Source: Streptomyces sp. ALI-76-A
GTDB taxonomy: Bacteria; Actinomycetota; Actinomycetes; Streptomycetales; Streptomycetaceae
Direction: 5' to 3'
Assembly: GCF_030287445.1 (NCBI RefSeq)
Contig: NZ_JASVWB010000004.1
Location: 496,001-560,000, forward strand
Length of the DNA stretch: 64,000 nt
How positions within the stretch are numbered: position 1 is the stretch's first letter; each line of letters opens with the position of its first letter. The position numbers were made by a program, and so were the translations under genes. Positions 1 through 7,141 of the stretch are shown piece after piece. A model generated the notes under the pieces. The model saw only the letters and a list, made by a program, of their open reading frames with translations. It was not told the origin of the DNA and searched no databases.

Positions 1-163
1 GTCGGCGCGGCGGATACCGGGATCCCGGAGGAAGGTCCGGGGTGCCGGAGGAGCGGTCGACGACACGGTCCCGGTCGCGGCGGAAGTCGTCGGGTGCGGT
101 GCTGTCGGATCATGGGGTCGCGGCGGGGGAAGCCGGGGCCTGGGACGTGGAGGGACTGACCGA

Positions 164-484
164 ATGCGAGGGCATGTCGGCGGGACGGACCGGGCTGCCC
201 GGATCGCTGTCCGTGACGGCGAGCAGTGCGCAGTGCTCACGGCTGCCGCGGGACCGGATGTCATTCTCCTCGACCGCGCCATCCGGCCTCAGGGCGTCTC
301 CGCGTTCTCGGAACTCGTCTCCGCCGCTTCCGCGGTGGCCCCCACCCTCGTCTTCGGTGTCCTCGGCGCACAAGAGGCCGACGTCTGTCTGAGGGCGGGG
401 GCCACGGGAGTTCTCGCTCCCGGCTGCCTGGCAACGGCCACCGCGCTGCTCGCGCGCGACCGTGGCGGACCCCGGATCGCCTGA
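164..484 (+). pseudogene. Receiver-domain-like fragment (possible response-regulator remnant)
   Basis: The frame reads a stretch resembling the middle of a two-component receiver domain: an AGPDVILLD segment like the usual phosphoacceptor strand, followed by a hydrophobic strand and an AGATGVLAP segment like the AGAxGxLLK end of NarL-type receivers. The N-terminal acidic pair and the HTH output domain are absent, and a stop follows directly. It looks like a remnant or a degenerate stand-alone receiver. It lies just upstream of two more gene fragments, so this left edge seems to be decayed DNA. The assignment rests on weak similarity recalled by eye. Confidence 0.3.
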
Positions 485-702
485 CGCTGGTCTCTCCCAT
501 GCTGGACGACCGTTCATCGACGCCCTCCAGTTCGCCAACACCGGATCCGGAGCGTGGAGTCGCGAGGCGAACCTCCAGGCGTGGGAGGCGTATCTGGGGG
601 AGGAGTTCGGGACCGACCGGGTGTCGCCCTACGCGGCGCCGGCGCGGGCCGACGATCTGACGAGGTTGCCGCCGACGTACGTCGACGTCGGTGACCTGGA
701 AT
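481..702 (+). pseudogene. Alpha/beta-hydrolase (HSL/esterase type) C-terminal remnant, frameshifted
   Basis: Two overlapping frames together spell the C-terminal part of an acetyl-esterase/HSL-type alpha/beta hydrolase. The first frame gives SPMLDDR at about 491-511. The second continues with the typical GSGAWSREANLQAW and VSPYAAPARADDL segments and ends at VDVGDL. The catalytic GDSAGG region is missing upstream, and the change of frame near 515-530 means the product cannot be made from one frame. At about 695-705 the frame runs without a stop into a piece of an unrelated SDR protein, so a deletion has joined two broken genes. The open frame from GTG 462 is therefore an artefact of fusion. 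Confidence 0.6.
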
Positions 703-1010
703 CATGGCGGGAACGCGACCTCGGCGAGGAGGTCGAGTACTACTTCGCCGTGAAGAAGCAGGCAGACGTCGCGCTCAGCCGTAGCGGTCTGAACTGGCTG
801 ATCCTGCGTCCCTCACTCCTCCTCGACGGTCCGGGAACCGGCACCGTCTCCCTCGGGCCGGCAGAACTCCACGGTGAGATCGCTCGCGACGACGTCGCCG
901 CCACCCTCGCCGAACTGCTCCATGAGCCCCGGATCGGCCGGCAGATCCTCGAACTCGACACAGGGCCGACACCCATCGAAGAGGCGGTCCGAGCGAACGT
1001 GCCCTCGTGA
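700..1010 (+). pseudogene. NAD(P)-binding/NmrA-like SDR C-terminal remnant fused to the hydrolase remnant
   Basis: From the junction to the stop at 1008-1010 the frame encodes the C-terminal half of an atypical SDR (NAD(P)H-binding, NmrA-like). It has a YYFAVKKQADVALSRSGLNW segment, then LILRPSLLLD, a DDVAATLAELL helix and a final ILELDTG strand. The N-terminal Rossmann GxxGxxG half is absent. The segment is intact after the junction, so the deletion that removed its N terminus may be recent. No independent start codon with a ribosome binding site was seen, so expression as a functional reductase is unlikely. Confidence 0.6.
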
Positions 1011-1076
1011 CCCGTCTGGTGGGCCGCTCCCGCACGGAACGGACACCTGCCGTGCGGGTGGGGTCGGCAGCCCGGT

Positions 1077-1838
1077 TCAGACGATCCTGAGAGTGACGCC
1101 CCTGCTTTCGAGTGCGGTGGTCTCGTCGGCGGACGCGGTGGCGTCGGTGACAAGGGTGTGCACCAGAGTGGAGGGCCCGACGTAGGCGTGGGTGGTGCGG
1201 CCGAGTTTGCTGCCGTCCGCGGCGGCGATGATGCGGCGCGCCGAGGAGATGACCGCCTTCTTCACCGCCGCTTCGTCGAGATCGTAGGCGGTCATGCCGT
1301 CGCCGGCGGTCAAGCCGCAGCAGCCCAGGACGGCGGTGTCGAAGCGCAGCGCCGCCAGCGAGGCGAGGGTGAGGGGCCCGGTGAGGGCTCCCTCGCCGGC
1401 ACGCGGCCGGCCCCCGGGGACCAGGAGCGAGGTCGGTTCGGGGGCGTCACCGAGGATGTCGATCGCCTGCAACGACAGGGGCATCACGGTGACCTGCCGG
1501 CCGTGCAGCAGGCGTGCGACCTCCAGGCAGGTCGTGCCGCTGTCGAGCAGGACGGTCTCGCCGTCGGAGATGAGCGAGGCCACCTCCGCCGCGATCCGGC
1601 GCTTGGCATCGACGGCCTCGTGGGCACGCAGCGCGAAGGGAGGTTCCTCTCCTCGCAGGAGGAGGCTGCGCGCGCCGCCACGGAACCGCTCGAGGACGCC
1701 TTGCGAGGCCAAGTGGTCCAGATCGCGACGGATGGTCATCTCCGAGGCACCCGTCAGGTCGGCGAGTTCGGTGACCGTGGCCGTCCCCGCCTCCTGGACG
1801 GCCTGGGCGATCAGTCGGTGACGTTCCGAGGTGCTCAT
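1077..1838 (-). CDS. DeoR/GlpR-family transcriptional repressor
   Basis: A full-length (253 aa) DeoR-type regulator. An N-terminal winged HTH (residues about 5-57, with TVTELADLTGASEMTIRRDL) is followed by a DeoR C-terminal sugar-phosphate sensor domain containing LLDSGTTCLEVARLL and ADGSKLGRTTHAYVG. Proteins of this family repress sugar or nucleoside catabolic and transport genes and release DNA when bound by a phosphorylated sugar. The start chosen is ATG 1838 (MSTSERHRL); a 12-residue upstream extension to 1874 has no family counterpart. It diverges from the MFS permease gene at 1927 with an 88-bp shared promoter region, so it probably controls that permease and itself. The ligand cannot be told from the sequence. 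Confidence 0.85.
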   Translation of the reverse strand: MSTSERHRLIAQAVQEAGTATVTELADLTGASEMTIRRDLDHLASQGVLERFRGGARSLLLRGEEPPFALRAHEAVDAKRRIAAEVASLISDGETVLLDSGTTCLEVARLLHGRQVTVMPLSLQAIDILGDAPEPTSLLVPGGRPRAGEGALTGPLTLASLAALRFDTAVLGCCGLTAGDGMTAYDLDEAAVKKAVISSARRIIAAADGSKLGRTTHAYVGPSTLVHTLVTDATASADETTALESRGVTLRIV

Positions 1839-1926
1839 ACCGTGATTCAACACCACTCTGATCGAACATGGCATGCGATCGAAGAGCCGGGTTTCAAACG
1901 GTCATCGTGTTCGTTATGGTGTCCGT
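1839..1926. promoter_or_regulatory. Divergent promoter region between DeoR and MFS genes
   Basis: This 88-bp gap must hold both divergent promoters. It contains a direct repeat GATCGAA (1860-1866 and 1877-1883) flanking a small palindrome GCATGC, and a T-rich stretch around 1890-1920. These could be DeoR operator elements, but no convincing -10/-35 pair was recognised. Confidence 0.35.
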
Positions 1927-3120
1927 ATGGAACGAGCGCTCCGCGCATCTCGCGTTGTGACCTTCATCTATTTCGTACTCAATGGCACGTTGCTGGGCAT
2001 GTGGGTGGTGCAGATCCCGGCCATCGAGGACCGTGTCGGCATCAGCCACGCGGCCCTGGGCGGGTTTCTCGTGCTGTTGGGGGCCGGGGCCTTCGTCGGC
2101 ATGCAGGTCGGCGGGCGTCTGTCCGACCGGCTCGGCGCACGCGCCGTCGTTCCCCTGGCCGCAGTGCTGTGCAGCGTGACCCTGGTACTGCCCGGTCTCG
2201 CCCGGGAACCGTGGACCCTCGCGGCAGCCCTCCTGCTCTTCGGATGCGGCAACGGCACCCTCGACGTCAGCATGAACGCGCATGCCGTACAGGTGGAGAA
2301 GGCGTACGAACGGCCGGTCATGTCGGCCTTCCACGCCACGTTCTCCATCGGCGGTGTCCTGGCCGCGCTCGCCGGTGCCGCGGCCATCGACCTCGGCTGG
2401 GACCCGGCCACGACACTGGGCACCGCCGCGGGCGTCGGCGTCATCGTCGCTCTGGTGTCGGCCCGCGGCCTCCTGCCCGCCGTACCGACCGCCCCCGTGG
2501 CCGACGCGGAGGGTGAGCCCGAGGGGAAGAAGCGCGCCGTGCCCGCCCGGATCTGGCTCCTGGCCGTCCTGGCCCTGCTGGTCATGCTGTGCGAGGGAGC
2601 CGCCAACGACTGGAGTGTCCTGCACCTCGAAGCCGTCCTGGACGCGCCGGAGAGCACCGCCGCTTTCGCCTACGGGACCTACGCGGCCACCATGACCGTC
2701 GGCAGACTCTTGGCGGACCGGATGTCCGCGCGGTTCGGGCCGGTCGCCGTGCTGCGGTACGGCGCGGCCCTGGCCGGCGTCGGCATCACGGTCGTGGCCC
2801 TCTCTCCCTGGATCTGGGCGGCGCTGACCGGCTGGGCGCTGTTCGGCCTGGGCCTGTCCGGCTGCGTTCCGCAACTGTTCAGTGCCGCCGGACACGCCGA
2901 CCCCGCGGCCGCGGGCACCAATGTCTCCCGGGTCGCCGGACTCGGCTACATCGGCATGCTCGCGGGTCCCGCCGTCATCGGCTGGATGACCCATCTCATG
3001 GCCCTCAACCACACCTTCCTGCTGCTCACCCTGTTCTGCGCGACCGCCGCGGCCGCGGCCGGAATCCTGCGCCCCTCGCCGGATCCGGACCGGCCGCGCA
3101 CCGCCGAACTGACCTCCTGA
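1927..3120 (+). CDS. Major facilitator superfamily transporter (YbjJ-like)
   Basis: A 397-aa polytopic membrane protein with about 12 hydrophobic segments in two halves. The first half carries GGRLSDRLGARAVVPL, the usual MFS loop 2-3 motif, and a counterpart LLADRMSARFGPVAVLRYG lies in the second half. A hydrophilic loop around residue 200 (EGEPEGKKR) separates the halves. The order resembles YbjJ-type permeases, often annotated as sugar or drug efflux carriers; the substrate is unknown. ATG 1927 is preferred to the upstream in-frame ATG at 1873, which would extend into the DeoR promoter. Its divergent DeoR neighbour suggests induction by a sugar-like ligand. A strong hairpin follows the stop. 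Confidence 0.85.
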   Translation: MERALRASRVVTFIYFVLNGTLLGMWVVQIPAIEDRVGISHAALGGFLVLLGAGAFVGMQVGGRLSDRLGARAVVPLAAVLCSVTLVLPGLAREPWTLAAALLLFGCGNGTLDVSMNAHAVQVEKAYERPVMSAFHATFSIGGVLAALAGAAAIDLGWDPATTLGTAAGVGVIVALVSARGLLPAVPTAPVADAEGEPEGKKRAVPARIWLLAVLALLVMLCEGAANDWSVLHLEAVLDAPESTAAFAYGTYAATMTVGRLLADRMSARFGPVAVLRYGAALAGVGITVVALSPWIWAALTGWALFGLGLSGCVPQLFSAAGHADPAAAGTNVSRVAGLGYIGMLAGPAVIGWMTHLMALNHTFLLLTLFCATAAAAAGILRPSPDPDRPRTAELTS

Positions 3121-3122
3121 CC

Positions 3123-3159
3123 GCCTGCGCGGCGCGGCCTGACCCCACGCCGCGCAGGC
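3123..3159 (+). terminator. Intrinsic-type hairpin after the MFS gene
   Basis: A perfect 12-bp inverted repeat (3123-3134 pairs with 3148-3159) encloses a 13-nt loop and starts three bases after the MFS stop codon. There is no T tract, which is common for Streptomyces terminators. Confidence 0.7.
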
Positions 3160-3305
3160 TCCGGAGACTGGTCACCGAGCCGCAGGCATCGTCCTGCCTC
3201 ACCAGGCGGAAGCAGGAAGCACTGGGCCACCGAGGAAGGCGCCTGCCGCTGCGTCAAGCAGGTGACCTGAGCGTTGCCCGCGGGGTGCCGGTCGTCGGGC
3301 CGGAC

Positions 3306-3506
3306 ATGATCAAGAAACTCGCCTGTGTCTCCGTCCTGGCCGTCGCTCTCCTGTCCGCTCCTGCCGCTCAGGCCGCGCCGGCTCCTGGCCCCTCCGCCGG
3401 AGCGCCCGGCGCTCCCTTCCTCGGCGGCCTTCTCGGGTCCCTGGAGGTGGGGCACCCGGCCACGTCGCTCCGGTCGCTGCTCCCGTCGGGCGTTCTCGGC
3501 GGCTGA
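3306..3506 (+). CDS. Small putative secreted protein
   Basis: A 66-aa open frame starting MIKKLACVSVLAVALL and continuing to AAQAAPAPGP. This is a textbook short signal peptide with a basic N terminus, a hydrophobic core and an AQA-type signal peptidase site near residue 24. The mature part is only about 40 residues, rich in Gly, Ala, Pro and Leu, with no Cys and no recognised domain. No good ribosome binding site precedes ATG 3306, so expression is uncertain, but such short exported peptides are common in Streptomyces. Between its stop and 3755 no gene or clear signal is visible. Confidence 0.45.
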   Translation: MIKKLACVSVLAVALLSAPAAQAAPAPGPSAGAPGAPFLGGLLGSLEVGHPATSLRSLLPSGVLGG

Positions 3507-3755
3507 ACCAGCGCCCGGCCCTCGACCCGAGCGGGCATCCGTTCCTCGTGAGCGGGTGCCCGCGCCCGTGCCCGCCGCAGTACGGCCGCGCTGCCTGCCG
3601 AAAACGCGAGCGCGTCCACATCGCCGAGCGGCTCCGGCCGAAGGCACTCATCCGCTTGCTCGACCGCCGACACGACGACCTGCTCTCCTGGCCCCGGAGA
3701 TACGCGGGCGCGCGGTCCCGGACCGCACGTATGGCACGATCGACGCGCCTGTGGA

Positions 3756-4050
3756 TCACCTGACGGTGAAGTCGGCCGCCTTGGTGTCCAGCGTGGTGTC
3801 GCCGTCCCCGGCGGTGGCCAGGACGGCGACGTGCCACAGACCGCGCGGGGACGCGTCGGCTTCGGCGCGGGTGACGCTGACGGTGTAGACGCAGCGCGCG
3901 GTGTCCTCACTCAGGGCGCAATCCTGTGAGTCGGTGCGCGGCCACAACTCGACGGCGTCGACCATGATGTCCGCCCGGCCGTGGGCCACCCGCTTGGTGC
4001 GGTGGGTGGTCAGGGCGCGGGACTGCGCGGGCAACCCGCCGACGGGGTGC
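3756..4050 (-). pseudogene. C-terminal fragment of an unrecognised protein, N terminus lost
   Basis: The minus-strand frame ending at 3756 has the composition of a true extracellular domain: KRVAHGRADIMVDAVELWPR, then CALSEDTARCVYTVSVTRAE and a last stretch GLWHVAVLATAGDGDTTLD. It contains two Cys (in DCAL and ARC) and alternating beta-strand patterns. Upstream the frame degenerates, no signal peptide or ribosome binding site is found, and within 120 bp the oppositely oriented reductase gene begins. I read it as the 3' end of a truncated secreted-protein gene. The family was not recognised. Confidence 0.4.
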
Positions 4051-4174
4051 GCTTGTCCGGGACATGCCGGTCGGCGGAACCGGCCGGGCAGCCGATCGAT
4101 GAGTTCCGGGTCGTGCGGAGGTCACAGCCCGCAGGACCACCGGCGACTGACGCGCTCGTACTCGGAGGAGACGC

Positions 4175-4732
4175 ATGGCACAGCTCATCTACTCGATGAT
4201 CACCTCGCTCGACGGCTACGCCGAGGCGGCGGAGGGCGGCCTCGGCACCGGGGCCGACGACCAGGAGGTGCATACCTTCGTCGGCGACCTCTTCCGCCCC
4301 GTCGGCACGTACCTCTACGGCCGACGGATGTACGAGACGATGGTCTACTGGGAGACCGCGCACACCCAGCCGGACCAGCCGCCGCACATCCTGGAGTACG
4401 CCCGCGACTGGCAGGCCGCGGAGAAGATCGTGTACTCCACGACCCTCGAGTCGGTGTCCAGCGCGAGGACCAGGATCGAGCGGACCTTCGACCCGGACGC
4501 CGTGCGCGGGCTCAAGGCCGAGGCTGAGCACGACCTCACCGTCGACGGCCCGAACCTCGCGGCCCAGGCCATCGCGGCCGGCCTGGTGGACGAGTACCAC
4601 CTGTTCATCACCACGAGCGTGGTCGGCGGCGGCAAGCGGTTCTTCCCCGACGGTGTGCGCCTCGATCTCGAGCTGGTCGAGGAGCGTGCCTTCGACAGCG
4701 GACTGATCTACGCCCGCTACCGGACCCGCTGA
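4175..4732 (+). CDS. Dihydrofolate reductase family protein (RibD C-terminal fold)
   Basis: A 185-aa protein with the RibD-C/dihydrofolate-reductase-like fold. The N-terminal strand MAQLIYSMITSLDGYAE is typical of the family, followed by TYLYGRRMYETMVYW, a HDLTVDGPNLAAQAIAAGLVDE segment and VVGGGKRFFPDGV near the C terminus. Members bind NADPH and reduce unknown substrates; very few are true folate reductases. A perfect GGAGGAG at 4164-4170 sits 4 nt before ATG 4175 and fixes the start. The gene precedes a broken MerR gene and shows no link to the later cluster. The specific substrate cannot be inferred. Confidence 0.85.
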   Translation: MAQLIYSMITSLDGYAEAAEGGLGTGADDQEVHTFVGDLFRPVGTYLYGRRMYETMVYWETAHTQPDQPPHILEYARDWQAAEKIVYSTTLESVSSARTRIERTFDPDAVRGLKAEAEHDLTVDGPNLAAQAIAAGLVDEYHLFITTSVVGGGKRFFPDGVRLDLELVEERAFDSGLIYARYRTR

Positions 4733-4781
4733 GCAGCATCGGTCGGTCCCGCCTGCCGCCCGCCGCGGCGAACCGGGATCG

Positions 4782-5145
4782 CGCACCATCGGAGACTTCG
4801 CCAGGCATGGCCGCGTGTCGGTCCGCATGCTGCGTCATTACGACGCCGTCGGGCTGCTGCGCCCGGCCCACGTCGACCCGTCCAGCGGTTACCGCTATCA
4901 CGCAGCCACCCAGTTCGCCCGGCTCGACCGCGTTATCGCCCTCAAGCACCTGGGGTTCACACTGGACCAGGTCCGGGCGATCCTCGACGAGGACGTCAGC
5001 ACCGAGGAACTCCGCGGCATGCTGCGGCTGCGCCGGGCAGAACTGGAATCCGCCGCAGCTGAGGCCGCGGCACGGATGGCCCGGGTCGAGGGAAGGCCCG
5101 GACGATCCAAAGCGAGGGCACCATATGGGCCTCATTGGGTGAAGT
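4782..5145 (+). pseudogene. MerR-family regulator pseudogene (start lost, frameshifted, effector domain missing)
   Basis: The frame through 4785-5090 encodes a nearly complete MerR DNA-binding region: TIGDFARHGRVSVRMLRHYD, then GLLRPAHVDPSSGYRYH and the dimerisation helix with LKHLGFTLDQVRAILDE. The codon before TIGDFA, where family members start, is CGC rather than ATG; only an internal GTG at 4815 is available. After RMARVEG the reading switches: the continuation typical of the family (KARTIQSEGTI) is in the next frame from about 5094, so a one-base indel has occurred. The C-terminal effector-binding domain is absent because the MarR promoter begins at about 5136. It is very likely non-functional. 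Confidence 0.7.
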
Positions 5146-5153
5146 GTCAACTA
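5136..5153. promoter_or_regulatory. MarR operator, copy 1 (autoregulatory, imperfect)
   Basis: The sequence TGGGTG-N6-CAACTA has the same 6-6-6 geometry as the two better copies before the pirin and luciferase-like genes. The right half is perfect and the left half matches 4 of 6. It lies 16 bp upstream of the MarR start, suggesting autorepression. Confidence 0.6.
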
Positions 5154-5169
5154 GGTTTAGACTGCGCCT

Positions 5170-5637
5170 ATGGAACAGACCGTGCGGTGGTTGACGCCGG
5201 AAGAGCAGCGCGCGTGGCGGAGCTTCGTGAGGTTGCAGGAGAGGCTGGGGGGCCGACTGGCCCGCCTGCTGCAAGCCGAGTCCCATCTGTCGGTCGCCGA
5301 CTTCGCGGTCCTGGTCAATCTGACGGACGTACCGGAAGGGCGGCAGCGCTTCCTGGACCTCGCCCGGGCGTTGGAGTGGGAGAAGAGCCGGATGTCCCAT
5401 CACATCGCCCGCATGGTGAAGCGCGGGCTGGTAGAACGGGACGAGTGCGCCGAGGACGGGCGCGGGGCGTTCGTCGTGATCACCGAAGCGGGACGTACGG
5501 CGATCGAGGCCGCTGCTCCGCTGCATGTGCGGGCGGTGCGCACCCTGTTCCTCGACCACGTCACGCCGGCGGAACTGCGGACGCTGGCCCAGATCTCCGA
5601 ACGAGTGGTGAGCAAGCTGGACGAGGACCCGTCCTGA
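5170..5637 (+). CDS. MarR-family transcriptional regulator
   Basis: A 155-aa winged-helix regulator with standard MarR architecture. N-terminal dimerisation helices lead to the HTH around LARALEWEKSRMSHHIARM, then a wing with RDECAEDGRGAFVVITEAG, and C-terminal dimer helices with LRTLAQISERVVSKL. MarR dimers typically bind palindromes overlapping promoters and are released by phenolic or oxidant ligands. The start ATG 5170 leaves an imperfect copy of an 18-bp palindrome just upstream. Two stronger copies lie before the pirin gene (5709) and the LLM monooxygenase gene (7105), so these three genes probably form a local regulon. The ligand is unknown; a quinone or electrophile would fit the target enzymes. 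Confidence 0.88.
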   Translation: MEQTVRWLTPEEQRAWRSFVRLQERLGGRLARLLQAESHLSVADFAVLVNLTDVPEGRQRFLDLARALEWEKSRMSHHIARMVKRGLVERDECAEDGRGAFVVITEAGRTAIEAAAPLHVRAVRTLFLDHVTPAELRTLAQISERVVSKLDEDPS

Positions 5638-5708
5638 CGGCACGGGCCCGGGGAGGCCTCCCACCGGTACCCGGACGCTGTGGCTGTCGCCCGGCCCGCG
5701 TGACATCA

Positions 5709-5726
5709 TAGTTGATGCAACAACTA
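5709..5726. promoter_or_regulatory. MarR operator, copy 2 (perfect palindrome before pirin gene)
   Basis: TAGTTG-ATGCAA-CAACTA is a perfect 6-bp inverted repeat with a 6-bp spacer, 38 bp upstream of the pirin start. It repeats the pattern found before the MarR gene and the luciferase-like gene. Confidence 0.75.
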
Positions 5727-5763
5727 GATTGCGATGATGCGGGAAGCGTGAGAGGTGGTCCCG

Positions 5764-6771
5764 GTGAGCAACGTGGAAACCGAACCGGCGGAACTGAGGT
5801 GTGGGGCACCGGTCGACAGCAGGCGGCCCGACGAGGTGCCTGAGGCCGAGGCGCCCGCGGTCGAGGTGCTGGCCGCCCGGGACGTGCCACTCGGTGGACC
5901 CCGGGCGATGCTGGTGCGGCGCACCCTGCCGCAACGCGCTCGGACCCTGATCGGAGCCTGGTGCTTCGCCGATCACTACGGCCCTGTCGATGTCACCGCG
6001 ACACGCGGCATGGACGTCGCTCCCCACCCGCACACCGGCCTGCAGACCGTGAGCTGGCTCTTCAGCGGGGAGGTCGAGCACCGCGACAGCCTCGGCACCC
6101 ATGCCCTCATCCGGCCCGGCGAGATGAACCTCATGACCGGCGGGTACGGCATCAGCCACTCGGAGGTCTCCACCCCGAGCACCACCGTCCTCCACGGCGT
6201 CCAGCTGTGGGTGGCGCTGCCCGGGGAACACCGGGGCGCCGAGCGCGACTTCCAGCACCATGTCCCCGCACCCGTGCGGGTCGACGGGGCCGAGATCAGG
6301 GTGTTCCTGGGCTCGCTCGCCGGGGTCTCCTCACCGGTGCGGAGCTTCACGCCTCTCCTCGGCGCCGAGATCACCCTGGAGCCGGGCGCGGCGATCAGTC
6401 TCGCTGTGGACGCCGGCTTCGAGCACGGTCTCCTCGTCGACCACGGTGACGTCCGCCTGTCGGGCACGGTGCTGCGCCCGGCCGAACTGGGTTACCTGCC
6501 CCCGGGTGTCGGCACCCTGACGCTGGCGAACGAGTCGAACGGTCCGGCCCGGGCCGTTCTGCTGGGCGGAACTCCGTTCGAGGAGGAGATCGTCATGTGG
6601 TGGAACTTCATCGGGCGCAGCCATGAGGACATCGTCCGGGCCCGAGAGGACTGGGAGGCCGCCTCCGACCGCTTCGGCGATGTGGCGGGGTACCCGGGAG
6701 GCCGCCTTCCCGCCCCGGCCCTGCCGAACGCCGTGATCCTGCCGCGCCGCAATCCCCCCGCCCGTGGCTGA
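5764..6771 (+). CDS. Pirin family protein (quercetinase-like bicupin)
   Basis: A 335-aa pirin with two cupin halves. The N-terminal cupin carries the metal ligands in GMDVAPHPHTGLQTVSW, VEHRDSLG and GGYGISHSE, matching the His-His-His-Glu set of pirins and bacterial quercetin 2,3-dioxygenases. The pirin C-terminal domain follows, with TPFEEEIVMWWNFIGRSHED near residue 280. GTG 5764 (MSNVETEPAEL) is chosen because a purine-rich AGAGGTGG lies about 7 nt upstream; GTG 5757 is less well placed. Pirins are cytosolic iron proteins tied to redox sensing and electrophile breakdown. A MarR operator precedes the gene, indicating repression by the neighbouring MarR. Confidence 0.88.
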   Translation: MSNVETEPAELRCGAPVDSRRPDEVPEAEAPAVEVLAARDVPLGGPRAMLVRRTLPQRARTLIGAWCFADHYGPVDVTATRGMDVAPHPHTGLQTVSWLFSGEVEHRDSLGTHALIRPGEMNLMTGGYGISHSEVSTPSTTVLHGVQLWVALPGEHRGAERDFQHHVPAPVRVDGAEIRVFLGSLAGVSSPVRSFTPLLGAEITLEPGAAISLAVDAGFEHGLLVDHGDVRLSGTVLRPAELGYLPPGVGTLTLANESNGPARAVLLGGTPFEEEIVMWWNFIGRSHEDIVRAREDWEAASDRFGDVAGYPGGRLPAPALPNAVILPRRNPPARG

Positions 6772-6789
6772 CCGTCTTCCGGAGGGCAC

Positions 6790-6955
6790 CTCGTAGGCCG
6801 GTCGTGCCCTCCTGTGTGCTCTCCTGGGCCGATCGTGCCCTCTTGGTCCGGTCGTGCCTCCTGGGCCGGGTCGTCCACCCTGGGCCGGGTCGTCCACCGC
6901 TTCGGCCTCCACCGCCTCGCCTTGTGTGCTCCGGCGGAGCGGTGTGCTCCGGCGG
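6790..6955. repeat. Imperfect tandem repeats downstream of the pirin gene
   Basis: Between the pirin and luciferase-like genes (370 bp, no gene) are several 19-24-bp units built on the words CCGGTCGTGCC and CTGGGCCGGGTCGTCCAC. The latter word occurs twice in succession at about 6864-6898. A 14-mer, GTGTGCTCCGGCGG, then repeats at 6924-6937 and 6942-6955. Function unknown. Confidence 0.65.
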
Positions 6956-6962
6956 GGCGATG

Positions 6963-7003
6963 GCCATGGCGCGGCCCGCTCCAGGGGTGGGCCGCGCCAT
7001 GGC
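6963..7003 (+). terminator. Perfect 15-bp hairpin between pirin and LLM genes
   Basis: GCCATGGCGCGGCCC at 6963-6977 pairs perfectly with 6989-7003 around an 11-nt loop. It probably ends pirin transcription or insulates the next promoter. No T tract follows. Confidence 0.65.
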
Positions 7004-7104
7004 TCGGCCGTGCGTGGCTCGGGGGAGTGCGGGGCGGCGAGCGGGACCGGGACGGCAGGCTTCGGTGGCGGAATAGAGGCGATCCGCACCGTGTTCCCCA
7101 GGTG

Positions 7105-7122
7105 TAGTTGACGCATCAACTT
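7105..7122. promoter_or_regulatory. MarR operator, copy 3 (before the luciferase-like gene)
   Basis: TAGTTG-ACGCAT-CAACTT repeats the MarR palindrome geometry with one mismatch, 20 bp upstream of the LLM gene start, where it would block transcription or translation initiation. Confidence 0.72.
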
Positions 7123-7141
7123 ACTTGGAAGGCTGAGGACG

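Noticed and set aside
1839..1926. A clear sigma-70 promoter for the MFS gene
   Set aside because: T-rich words are present, but no -35/-10 pair with proper spacing could be defended.
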